A DNA stretch of 14,265 nt from Candidatus Latescibacter anaerobius SCGC AAA252-E07 (GCA_000403035.1 AQSL01000099.1:1-14265), one strand, 5' to 3'; positions 1-7,303 are shown, counted from the first letter of the stretch. Notes: generated from the letters alone by a model not told the origin. Program-made: numbers and translations.

Positions 1-491
1 GGGCGAAAAAAACAAACATGCTCATGAAGCAAATTATGTATCCATTAATTATCTTATAATTTGTAATTACTTGTCTTTAAATAGGTTTATATGTTTTAAA
101 GTATAATTTTACCGGACACTACTGAGTATGAATAGTAATTACCTTTCAGGTATTCCTGAATTACCCGTTTGAATATACATCTCCACCTATGAATTCCGGA
201 AACGAATCTTTATAATATCCATAGTGAACATAGATAATATATACATAAAAAAATGCACTATTCAGGAAAACGAGTTATTTTTGCCGGGATTTCACCGGTA
301 ACGGTAAGATATAAACCGGAATAATTCCTTGATTTTATACAACTGTCATTGTAAAATAGTGTCAATAGAGAACATGACCCGGCAGTTATTTTTTTAAGAA
401 CCATATACAGAGGTGACATCGAGGATACATCATTGTAGCTATTTGTCGTATGGTTCCAAGTTACATGTAATTCAAAAAGGAAACCGGACAC
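1..491. other. AT-rich non-coding leader upstream of the activase gene
   Basis: No convincing gene lies here. A 110-codon open frame exists on the minus strand (258-590), but it starts inside the activase gene, has no recognisable domain and runs through AT-rich DNA that looks intergenic, so I treat it as chance. The stretch holds one plausible sigma70-type promoter (329-357) and a short CCGGT/ACCGG inverted repeat (295-299 and 315-319). No tRNA, riboswitch or terminator was recognised. Confidence 0.6.
329..357 (+). promoter_or_regulatory. Candidate sigma70-type promoter for the activase gene
   Basis: TTGATT (329-334) and TAAAAT (352-357) are separated by exactly 17 bp and lie about 135 bp before the GTG start. 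The hexamers match the housekeeping consensus moderately. In AT-rich DNA such matches are common, so this is only a candidate. Confidence 0.35.
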
Positions 492-1277
492 GTGACTGAT
501 ATATCTCACAACACAGTACTTCTCGGTATAGATCTCGGCTCGAGGAATGTAAAGCTCTGTCTCATGAGAAACGGTATAGTTGAGTCCCAAAAAATCATTG
601 AAAGCATAGAATTTTACCGCACCTACGGTTTACAGGTTGAGGCCGGTTTTTGTGTTGACACTTCAGCGCTGGATTACAGCGATGTCGACCATATAGTAGC
701 GACCGGGTATGGTAGAATGAGTGCGGCGTTACAAGGGGCTGAAAACATATCCGAACTCAAGGCGCATTCTCTCGGCGCGCGATACCAGACGGGACTCGAT
801 AATTTCACCCTTCTGGATGTGGGCGGCCAGGATTACAAGGTGATTCACATCGAGAACGGCAAAATGGTTGATATTGCCACAAACGACAAATGTGCCGCCT
901 CTACCGGCAGGTATCTTGAAAACATGTCGCGGGTGCTCGGTATTTCACTGGAAGAAATGGGACGGTATCATGAAAATCCTGCAGCGTTGTCCAATACATG
1001 CGCAATATTCGGTGAATCGGAACTTATCGGGCTTGTGGCGAAAGGCGAGCCGGTTCAACGCCTTGCCGCCGGAGTCAACAGCGCGATTGTCGAACGTGTC
1101 GCCCCCCTTCTCGAACGCATGGGAACGGGCATTATTCTCATGTCCGGCGGAGTTGCGCTGAATGGCGCTGTCGTTACCCTGATGGGAGAAATAACCGGAA
1201 GGGAAGTCCGGGTCGTGAAAGATCCGCTGTTCAACGGGGCAATCGGGTGCTGCGTGAGCGGGCTGAGATTATCGTGA
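492..1277 (+). CDS. BadF/BadG/BcrA/BcrD-type activase ATPase (2-hydroxyacyl-CoA dehydratase activator family)
   Basis: This is a single-domain 261-residue member of the ASKHA-fold activases, which use ATP hydrolysis to drive one electron from a [4Fe-4S] cluster into a 2-hydroxyacyl-CoA dehydratase or benzoyl-CoA reductase. Visible motifs are phosphate-1 GIDLGS (residues 12-17), phosphate-2 DVGGQD (109-114) and the adenosine-binding SGGVALNGA (218-226). The two cysteines expected to hold the dimer-bridging cluster are Cys134 (DKCAASTGR) and Cys170 (NTCAIFGESE). The length matches HgdC-type activases. The start is GTG at 492, with an AAAAGG purine tract about 11 nt upstream. No dehydratase subunits (HgdAB or Bcr-like) lie within this window, so the partner is unknown; it could also activate an uncharacterised double-cubane-cluster protein. 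The family call is firm and the substrate is not. Confidence 0.92.
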   Translation: MTDISHNTVLLGIDLGSRNVKLCLMRNGIVESQKIIESIEFYRTYGLQVEAGFCVDTSALDYSDVDHIVATGYGRMSAALQGAENISELKAHSLGARYQTGLDNFTLLDVGGQDYKVIHIENGKMVDIATNDKCAASTGRYLENMSRVLGISLEEMGRYHENPAALSNTCAIFGESELIGLVAKGEPVQRLAAGVNSAIVERVAPLLERMGTGIILMSGGVALNGAVVTLMGEITGREVRVVKDPLFNGAIGCCVSGLRLS

Positions 1278-1292
1278 AAAAATAATTATTTA

Positions 1293-1306
1293 CTTACGCT
1301 CGTAAG
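1293..1306 (+). terminator. Weak hairpin after the activase gene
   Basis: CTTAC and GTAAG (5-bp stem, loop GCTC) lie 16 nt past the activase stop and are followed by a T-rich but interrupted stretch. The stem is short, so termination here is uncertain. Confidence 0.25.
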
Positions 1307-1493
1307 GCTTTATATTTTACTATACATTTTTACAAAATATCGTTTTAGTGTCTTTAAAACTCACCCCTGAACACATATCTGCAAGCAGAGGAGAGGGGAA
1401 CTGGTATATTTATTCTATAAAAGGGTAAAATAAAACATAGTGTAAAAATTAGGGTTGGGATAGCTTTTTAAAGTCGTTTTAAGGTAAAATAAA

Positions 1494-4400
1494 ATGGCAG
1501 TACCTGAAAAAATAAAAGGTCTGATTGAACGTTTTGACAATAACATCGATGCATATAAATCCGGCCATTATAATGAGACACAGGTGCGTCATGAATTCAT
1601 CGATCCGTTTTTTATGACGCTCGGCTGGGATGTCAACAATGAAAAAGGTTATGCAGAAACATATAAAGATGTTATACACGAAGATTCAATTAAGGTTGGC
1701 GGTATTCCAAAAGCGCCCGATTACTGCTTTCGCATCGGTGGTGTAAGAAAATTTTTTCTGGAAGCTAAAAAGCCTTCGGTATATATAAAAGAGGATACGC
1801 ATCCGGCTTACCAGCTCAGACGATATGCCTGGTCTGCAAAACTTCCGCTCAGCATCCTCACTGACTTTGAAGAATTTGCCATATATGACTGCCGTGTAAA
1901 ACCGGTAAAAACCGACAAGGCATCCACAGCAAGAATTCGTTATTTTACCTACAAAGAGTATCATGAATGCTGGGCTGAGATTGCTTCAATATTTTCCCAC
2001 GAAGCTATATTAAAAGGTTCTTTTGATACATATGTTGCATCGAGCAAAGCGAAAAGAGGGACTGCAGAGGTTGATAAAGCATTTCTGAAAGAAATCGAAA
2101 ACTGGCGGGATATCCTCGCCCGTAATATCGCTTTGCGCAATCCTGCCTTTACCCGACGTGAGTTGAATTTCTCTGTTCAACGCACAATAGACAGAATTAT
2201 TTTTCTGAGAATTTGCGAAGATAGAGGAATCGAGGATTATGGCACCCTTATGAGCTTGTTAAACGGCTCGAATATCTATAAGCGTCTGTTTCAAATTTTT
2301 TACCGTGCCGATGAACGTTACAATTCGGGTTTATTTCACTTTAAAGTCGAAAAAGGGTATTCAGAACCTTTCGATGAACTCACGCCGTCTATTACCATCG
2401 ATGATAAACCCATTAAAGATATTATTAAAAGCATTTATTATCCTGAAAGCCCTTACGAGTTTTCCGTTCTACCAGCCGATATTCTCGGACAGGTTTACGA
2501 GCAGTTTCTCGGCAAAGTAATCCGCCTGACATCCGGACACCGTGCTGTAGTCGAAGATAAGCCGGAAGTCAAAAAAGCCGGTGGTGTCTACTACACACCA
2601 ACATATATTGTGAACTACATTGTAAAAAATACCGTCGAAAAACTTCTTGAGGGTAAAACTCCGAAACAGGCGGAAAAACTGAAAATCCTCGACCCTGCCT
2701 GCGGTTCGGGCTCTTTTCTCATAGGAGCATACCAGTACCTGCTTGACTGGCACCGTGAGTGGTACGAAAAAAATAATCCCGAAAAATGGGCAAAATCCCG
2801 TAAGCCAAGACTGTACAGAGTTGCCGCAGGCGACTGGCGTTTAACCACGGACGAACGCAAACGTATTCTCCTGAACAATATTTACGGTGTCGATATTGAT
2901 ACGCAGGCGGTTGAAGTAACAAAACTTTCCCTCCTTCTCAAGGTTCTGGAAGGTGAAAACGATCAGACACTGGCTCGACAGTACAAGCTTTTCCACGAGC
3001 GCGCATTACCGAATTTGAGCAGTAATATAAAGTGCGGGAATTCCCTCATCGGGCCCGATTTTTATGACGGGAAACAGATCGATTTGTTTGACGATGAGGA
3101 GCGGTACAGAATAAATGTATTCGACTGGGAGGGTGAGTTTGCGGAGATATTCAAGAAAGAAACAAGAAAATTATGGTTCGTCACTTTTGTTACTCATAAT
3201 TCGCGAATTTCAGAACGGATGCTTACATATGGTGTTAAATCTGGTAATCCTCTTGTCTTTATACAAGAGAACTTGATATTGATCGCAGAAAAAATTGCTG
3301 AATCATGTAAACTATATGGCGTACCAGTTGTAGCATGGAGTGTATTGCCGGATCATGTTCATATGGTTCTTGCAGCGAGTAATAGAAAAGAACTGAATGA
3401 ATATGTTAGAAAAATAAAAGGATATAGTTCTTATGCTTATCAGCGGGCACTCGAATTGGATCCAGGTGGTAAGGTATGGGCTCAGAAGTTTCACTCTGAG
3501 GAAATTATTGATGAAACATCTTTGAATGAAATAATTAATTATATTTATGCAAATTATGAAAAACACAGAGAAAAGTGGGGTTATCCGGAAAGTGGTTATA
3601 TGACAGGCGATGAAAGAGAGAACAAGGGGCTTAAGCCCCTTGTTAAACCAATTGATAACCTCCCTGCCATCTATAAGATTATACACTCAATATGTGTCCC
3701 TATTGAAAAAGCCCGTTATAGCTCAGGTGGATTTGATATTGTAATAGGTAATCCTCCATATATCCGGATTCAGGGTCTTAAAGAATGGTCGCCTAAAGAA
3801 GTCGAGTTCTACAAACAGAAATATACATCGGCAGGTAAAGGAAACTATGATATTTACGCTGTGTTTGTTGAAAAAGGGCTTGGTTTGCTGAAAAATAATG
3901 GATTGTTGGGATTTATTTTACCTCACAAATTTTTTAATGCACAGTATGGGTTGCCTTTGCGGATATTATTAAGTAAAGGAAGACATTTGTTTGAGATAGT
4001 ACATTTTGGTGATAAACAATTATTTAAAAATTCAACAACATATACATGCTTGTTGTTCTTGGATAAATCGGGAAGAGAACAATTCAAATTCCTGAAAGTC
4101 AATGATGTTACTGGGTGGAAAACAAGGGGCTTAAGCCCCTTGTTAGAAACATCAACTCATATGTCGGACGGGAGTCTTGAACAGATTATAGAAGGGATAA
4201 TTCCTGCGTCAAAAGCAACATCTACCGAATGGAATTTTGTTGTCGGTAAAGGGTCACAATTGTTCGAAAAGTTAAGCCAAATGCCATTAAAATTAGGTGC
4301 TATTGCAGATATATTTGTTGGATTACAAACGAGTGCTGATTCAGTGTTTTTATTCAAAAAATATGAAAAAACAAAAGATAAAATAATGAAATTATATTCA

Positions 4401-5177
4401 AAAGAATTTGACCAATATATACAATTAGAATATAGTTTATTGAAATCTGTGGTAAGGAGTGGTAATATTGGTAGATATTGGATAAAGCCTAATGCATTAG
4501 TTCTTTTCCCTTACAAATTAGTTAATCAGAAGTTCAAACTAATTTCTGAAAATGAAATGGAACATAAATTTATTAAAACATGGAAATATCTGATTTATAA
4601 TAAAAAACTTTTATCAAATCGTGAGCATAGTAAATTTAAATATTCAGGCTGGTATCAATTATATCCAAAAAATATCGATCTTTGGGAACAACCTAAAATA
4701 TTATTGCCTTATATGATTAAAAGATTATCTGCTTATTACGATGATGATAATATTTATTTCGTAAATGTTACTACTGGTGGATTTGGTATTACTATTAATG
4801 AAGAATATGGATCAATGAAATATTTTACTGGGATCCTTAATAGTATATTGCTTGATTGGTATTTGAAAAAAGTTAGTACAAATTTTCATGGTGGTTATTT
4901 TGCTGCTAACAAACAATATTTAGCCCAACTTCCCATCCACACCATCAACTTTTCCGACCCCGCCAATAAATCCCGTCATGACCGTATGGTAAACCTTGTC
5001 GAACAAATGCTTTCGCTTCACAAGCAATTATCTTCTGCAAAAACCGCACATGATAAAGAGGTTATCCAGCGCCAGATAGATGCTACAGATAAGAAGATTG
5101 ATAATCTTGTATATGAACTTTACGGGCTGACTGAGGAGGAGATAAAGATAGTTGAAGAAGCCACTGAGAACTCATAA
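1494..5177 (+). CDS. Type IIG restriction-modification enzyme (Eco57I/MmeI-like) with an in-frame RAYT-type HUH domain
   Basis: This is a single-chain restriction endonuclease plus adenine-N6 methyltransferase. The N-terminal nuclease shows a PD-(D/E)xK core: Asp76 (PDYCF), Glu90 and Lys92 (LEAKK), then YQLRRY. A helical linker follows. The methyltransferase has GGVYYTP near residue 365, motif I DPACGSGSF (400-408), VDIDTQAVE near 467, GNSL (515-518) and catalytic motif IV NPPY (753-756). The C-terminal third resembles a TaqI_C-type target-recognition domain, ending with a helical segment typical of these enzymes. The 236-residue gap between motif III and motif IV is abnormal and holds a RAYT-like domain (about 558-709) followed by a palindrome. 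A second palindrome copy falls at codons 876-884. The reading frame stays open throughout. No HsdS or other restriction subunit is adjacent, as expected for type IIG. The start ATG has AAGG about 9 nt upstream. Whether the enzyme is still active cannot be seen from sequence. Confidence 0.93.
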   Translation: MAVPEKIKGLIERFDNNIDAYKSGHYNETQVRHEFIDPFFMTLGWDVNNEKGYAETYKDVIHEDSIKVGGIPKAPDYCFRIGGVRKFFLEAKKPSVYIKEDTHPAYQLRRYAWSAKLPLSILTDFEEFAIYDCRVKPVKTDKASTARIRYFTYKEYHECWAEIASIFSHEAILKGSFDTYVASSKAKRGTAEVDKAFLKEIENWRDILARNIALRNPAFTRRELNFSVQRTIDRIIFLRICEDRGIEDYGTLMSLLNGSNIYKRLFQIFYRADERYNSGLFHFKVEKGYSEPFDELTPSITIDDKPIKDIIKSIYYPESPYEFSVLPADILGQVYEQFLGKVIRLTSGHRAVVEDKPEVKKAGGVYYTPTYIVNYIVKNTVEKLLEGKTPKQAEKLKILDPACGSGSFLIGAYQYLLDWHREWYEKNNPEKWAKSRKPRLYRVAAGDWRLTTDERKRILLNNIYGVDIDTQAVEVTKLSLLLKVLEGENDQTLARQYKLFHERALPNLSSNIKCGNSLIGPDFYDGKQIDLFDDEERYRINVFDWEGEFAEIFKKETRKLWFVTFVTHNSRISERMLTYGVKSGNPLVFIQENLILIAEKIAESCKLYGVPVVAWSVLPDHVHMVLAASNRKELNEYVRKIKGYSSYAYQRALELDPGGKVWAQKFHSEEIIDETSLNEIINYIYANYEKHREKWGYPESGYMTGDERENKGLKPLVKPIDNLPAIYKIIHSICVPIEKARYSSGGFDIVIGNPPYIRIQGLKEWSPKEVEFYKQKYTSAGKGNYDIYAVFVEKGLGLLKNNGLLGFILPHKFFNAQYGLPLRILLSKGRHLFEIVHFGDKQLFKNSTTYTCLLFLDKSGREQFKFLKVNDVTGWKTRGLSPLLETSTHMSDGSLEQIIEGIIPASKATSTEWNFVVGKGSQLFEKLSQMPLKLGAIADIFVGLQTSADSVFLFKKYEKTKDKIMKLYSKEFDQYIQLEYSLLKSVVRSGNIGRYWIKPNALVLFPYKLVNQKFKLISENEMEHKFIKTWKYLIYNKKLLSNREHSKFKYSGWYQLYPKNIDLWEQPKILLPYMIKRLSAYYDDDNIYFVNVTTGGFGITINEEYGSMKYFTGILNSILLDWYLKKVSTNFHGGYFAANKQYLAQLPIHTINFSDPANKSRHDRMVNLVEQMLSLHKQLSSAKTAHDKEVIQRQIDATDKKIDNLVYELYGLTEEEIKIVEEATENS
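3165..3620 (+). mobile_element. RAYT / Y1 (IS200-like) HUH transposase domain embedded in frame
   Basis: Residues about 558-709 of the restriction enzyme match REP-associated tyrosine transposases. They open with LWFVTFVTHNSR (560-571), the usual RAYT start. The metal-binding HUH pair is LPDHVHMVL (HVH at 621-623). A WAQKF segment corresponds to the WQPRF block of E. coli RAYT (YafM/TnpA-REP). INYIYANYEKH aligns with DYIYINPVKH, placing the candidate nucleophile at Tyr683. I see no in-frame ATG, GTG or TTG between the last host-like residue (about 553) and the domain start, and the first in-frame Met is residue 576, so the module appears to be made only as part of the fusion. HUH and Tyr are retained, so single-strand nicking chemistry remains possible. 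The exact boundaries, especially residues 697-743, are uncertain. Confidence 0.85.
3621..3644. repeat. Perfect 24-bp palindrome, copy 1 (REP-like)
   Basis: AACAAGGGGCTT is followed immediately by its exact reverse complement. It begins right after the RAYT-like module and is translated as NKGLKPLV (codons 710-717). As RNA it would form a strong GGGG/CCCC hairpin. It is identical to the copy at 4121-4144 and shares one extra A on the 3' side. It is not the classical enterobacterial REP sequence. Confidence 0.9.
4121..4144. repeat. Perfect 24-bp palindrome, copy 2 (REP-like)
   Basis: Identical to 3621-3644 and exactly 500 bp downstream. Here it is read in another frame, giving K-TRGLSPLL (codons 876-884), inside the start of the target-recognition region. 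The third frame of this palindrome contains TAA, so both copies sit in the only two frames that leave the gene open. Confidence 0.9.
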
Positions 5178-5196
5178 ATAATTCCATCGAATATTT

Positions 5197-5226
5197 TCCG
5201 TGTTTATCCGTGTTCATCTGTGGCTC
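5197..5226 (+). repeat. Three imperfect 10-nt tandem units
   Basis: The units are TCCGTGTTTA, TCCGTGTTCA and TCTGTGGCTC, placed 20 nt after the restriction gene's stop. From memory, similar 'CCGTGTTCATCTGTGG' strings recur between genes in many environmental bacterial genomes; I cannot verify this here. No function is assigned. Confidence 0.5.
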
Positions 5227-5260
5227 GTACTATTGCTTTTGAAATTCCATTGAACAAAAA

Positions 5261-5289
5261 AAAATCCCGATTACTTCAATCGGGATTTT
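5261..5289. terminator. Bidirectional rho-independent terminator between the restriction gene and lexA
   Basis: A 12-bp perfect stem is formed by AAAATCCCGATT (5261-5272) and AATCGGGATTTT (5278-5289), with loop ACTTC. On the plus strand the hairpin ends in TTTT. On the minus strand it is followed by a run of nine T, making it strongest for lexA. It lies between the two convergent genes, as expected for a shared terminator. Confidence 0.88.
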
Positions 5290-5363
5290 CCATACTGCAT
5301 ATCTATTCTAAACCGCCTGCAAACATTCAATACCATACAAAACCAAGTGATGAAAGAGCAAAA

Positions 5364-5990
5364 TCAGTATTTCCTTAAAATACCAACCACCTTACCGGCA
5401 ATCTGAAGATCGGAGGATCTCTTTTCAAGGACACGGGTTTCGTACTGCTCGTTTTCCGGGATAAGATACACCTTGTCGCCCTTCGAGTCATAGCGTTTGA
5501 CCGTAATCTCATCGCCGACAATGAACACGATAATTTCGCCCGGATCGGCGGTATGCTGACGGCGTGCAAGGACATAATCGCCATCCATGATACCGGCGTT
5601 TTTCATGCTGTCGCCCTTGACCTTGAGGGCAAATACCTTTTTGGTAGGAAGAAACGAATCGTCAACGGCAAGCATTCCTTCGATGTTTTCAGCAGCGAAA
5701 ATAGGTTCCCCCGCAGCTACTTTCCCGATAATCGGCACGTAGCCGATTTCGGTATCGGTTTGCGGCACTTTCGGAGCATTAACAAGTTCAATTCCCCTTG
5801 AAAGCCATGGCCTTCTTCGAATATACTGCTTCTTTTCAAGGGCAGCGAGGTTTACTCTAACCCCGTTTGTTGAACTGATACCAAATTCATTGCCAATTTC
5901 TCTCAGAGTAGGCGGATATCCCCTTTTCTGCATAAAACTCTCGATGAAATCAAGGATTTCCTGCTGTCTTTTTGTTAAAATCCTTTTCAT
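5364..5990 (-). CDS. lexA: LexA SOS-response repressor
   Basis: LexA is a dimeric repressor that self-cleaves when bound to RecA filaments, releasing DNA-repair genes. The 208-residue length is normal. The N-terminal winged helix (residues 1-66) shows LTKRQQEILDFI and YPPTLREIG, then the recognition-helix region SSTNGVRVNLAALEKK. The C-terminal S24-type protease domain has the scissile Ala93-Gly94 (VAAGEP), nucleophile Ser128 (GDSM) and general base Lys165 (TVKRY), so autocleavage should work. The ATG has GGAG 8 nt upstream (complement of 5999-6002). It converges on the restriction gene and diverges from larE. LexA genes are usually autoregulated; no textbook box (CTGT-N8-ACAG or GAAC-N4-GTTC) is evident upstream, so its operator may be lineage-specific. 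Confidence 0.97.
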   Translation of the reverse strand: MKRILTKRQQEILDFIESFMQKRGYPPTLREIGNEFGISSTNGVRVNLAALEKKQYIRRRPWLSRGIELVNAPKVPQTDTEIGYVPIIGKVAAGEPIFAAENIEGMLAVDDSFLPTKKVFALKVKGDSMKNAGIMDGDYVLARRQHTADPGEIIVFIVGDEITVKRYDSKGDKVYLIPENEQYETRVLEKRSSDLQIAGKVVGILRKY

Positions 5991-6243
5991 TTTTTCTACT
6001 CCATTATATATATTAATTAATATAGTTAGGCGCTACATATTATTATATTCGCTTACATAAAAAAAGTTTCAAATGAATTGTAATCAGAATTGTCAAAGAT
6101 TCAAAAAATACTATCTATATTTACACTAATAACATAAATTAAAAAAAAACGGAACATATTGAAGAAAGTTGCGTAAAATTTCATATTTAATTATAATAAT
6201 ATTAATAATATAAAACCCTATTTTTCATAATAATTAATTCGTT

Positions 6244-6260
6244 ATAACTTGTCAAGTTAT
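6244..6260. repeat. Inverted repeat ATAACTTG-T-CAAGTTAT, candidate operator
   Basis: Perfect 8-bp arms flank a single T. The half-site ATAACTTG recurs as a direct repeat at 6271-6278, 27 bp away. The element overlaps TTGTCA (6249-6254), which could be a -35 hexamer with TAACTT (6272-6277) 17 bp further on, so a bound repressor would cover a possible larE promoter. Confidence 0.45.
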
Positions 6261-6271
6261 TTTTGTATATA

Positions 6272-6289
6272 TAACTTGTACTTAAGTTA
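6272..6289. repeat. Second inverted repeat TAACTT-N6-AAGTTA
   Basis: Six-bp arms flank GTACTT. It is related to the repeat at 6244-6260 through the shared TAACTTG half-site, so the two may be paired binding sites for one protein. Confidence 0.4.
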
Positions 6290-6367
6290 ATAAAAGAGTA
6301 TCATTAAAAGATGATGTATTTGTTTTGTTAAATGTACATTTATTCATAAAGTATTGGTGGTTTTTGC

Positions 6368-7186
6368 ATGAATAAAATCATACAAGAAAAACACAAGCTT
6401 CTCAAGCAAGAACTTGAAAAATACGATGCAGCCGCAGTTGCATTTTCCGGAGGAGTCGACAGTACGTTTCTCGCAAAAATAGCTTACGATGTTCTCGGTG
6501 ATAAGGCTCTGGCAATAACAGTGGATTCCGAAGCGTATCCCCCTGAAAGTATATTCGAGTCCCGCAACCTTGCTCAACAGATAGGGATAAAACTTATAGA
6601 AATAAAGGAACAGGTATGCACTATTCCGGAATTTACATCAAACTCTCCCGATCGTTGCTATTACTGCAAAAGGGAACTTTTCACCCGTATGCTCGAAAAG
6701 GTTCATGAACAGGGAATACAAATTCTTATGGACGGTTCGAATAAGGACGATAGGAATGATTACCGTCCCGGAATACGTGCCCTGAACGAACTGAATATTA
6801 AAAGCCCCCTGAAATCGCTCGGTTTTACCAAAAACGATATCAGGGTATTAAGCAAAGAACTGGGGCTTCCGACATGGAACAGACAGTCTTTCGCATGTCT
6901 TGCTTCACGGTTCCCGTATGGAACAAAAATTACACCTGAATTGCTTGAAAAAACGTGGAAGTCAGAATCCATATTGGAAAAACTCGGTTTCAGCCTGTAC
7001 CGTGTTCGGCATCATGGTGATGTTGCACGAATCGAAATCGCTCCCGAAGAAATGCATCTGTTGATGAAAAATAATACCCGAAAAAAAGTGGTAACATATA
7101 TTAAATCATTAGGTTACAAATATGTCACCCTCGACATAGAGGGTTACAGAACAGGAAGCATGAATGAACCGTTAGCGGGTACATAA
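6368..7186 (+). CDS. larE: LarE-type ATP-dependent sulfur transferase (nickel-pincer cofactor synthesis)
   Basis: LarE adenylates the nicotinate-derived precursor made by LarB and converts its carboxylates to thiocarboxylates, giving the ligand into which LarC inserts nickel for lactate racemase-type enzymes. The 272-residue protein has the PP-loop SGGVDS (27-32) and the PDRCYYC segment. The C-terminal half carries ACLASRFPYG, whose Cys177 corresponds to the sacrificial Cys176 of Lactobacillus plantarum LarE. Cys97 and Cys100 (CYYC) are also present. A three-cysteine set is the mark of LarE proteins that hold a [4Fe-4S] cluster and carry sulfur on it rather than destroying their own cysteine, so I infer that type. 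The ATG has GGTGG 7 nt upstream. No larA, larB or larC is in this window. The gene probably has its own promoter in the divergent region with lexA. Confidence 0.93.
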   Translation: MNKIIQEKHKLLKQELEKYDAAAVAFSGGVDSTFLAKIAYDVLGDKALAITVDSEAYPPESIFESRNLAQQIGIKLIEIKEQVCTIPEFTSNSPDRCYYCKRELFTRMLEKVHEQGIQILMDGSNKDDRNDYRPGIRALNELNIKSPLKSLGFTKNDIRVLSKELGLPTWNRQSFACLASRFPYGTKITPELLEKTWKSESILEKLGFSLYRVRHHGDVARIEIAPEEMHLLMKNNTRKKVVTYIKSLGYKYVTLDIEGYRTGSMNEPLAGT

Positions 7187-7303
7187 ACGAAATCCCGGAT
7201 GTGCGAATAACGACACAAGAATTAAAAATACTTTTCACTACATTTTGTAAAAAGTACAGTATGAAATATTCATCATTGCAAATACACGAACATTTATATA
7301 TAT

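Larger units (their letters stand above)
5991..6367. promoter_or_regulatory. AT-rich divergent control region between lexA and larE
   Basis: A 377-bp gap between divergent starts, extremely AT-rich and without a gene. It holds the lexA ribosome-binding site (5999-6002), a 14-bp self-complementary ATATTAATTAATAT (about 6009-6022) close to lexA, two inverted repeats (6244-6260 and 6272-6289), a 12-bp palindrome AAATGTACATTT (6330-6341), and GGTGG (6356-6360) as the probable larE ribosome-binding site. Promoters for both genes must lie here, but AT-richness prevents a unique choice. Confidence 0.6.

Noticed and set aside
258..590. A 110-codon minus-strand frame at the left side
   Set aside because: It starts inside the activase coding region, has no recognisable domain or good ribosome-binding site, and mostly covers AT-rich intergenic DNA.
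3250..3269. Hairpin CTCTTGT-N6-ACAAGAG inside the RAYT-like module
   Set aside because: A 7-bp stem within coding DNA, with only a weak resemblance to the ends of the 24-bp palindrome; probably chance.
3165..3644. A complete autonomous IS200/IS605 insertion sequence
   Set aside because: No separate start codon, no TnpB and no subterminal hairpins at both ends; only one flanking palindrome touches the module. The motifs fit RAYT better than IS200 TnpA.
1494..5177. BREX-type PglX methyltransferase
   Set aside because: The size is similar, but there is an N-terminal PD-(D/E)xK nuclease and no BREX partner genes nearby; type IIG fits better.
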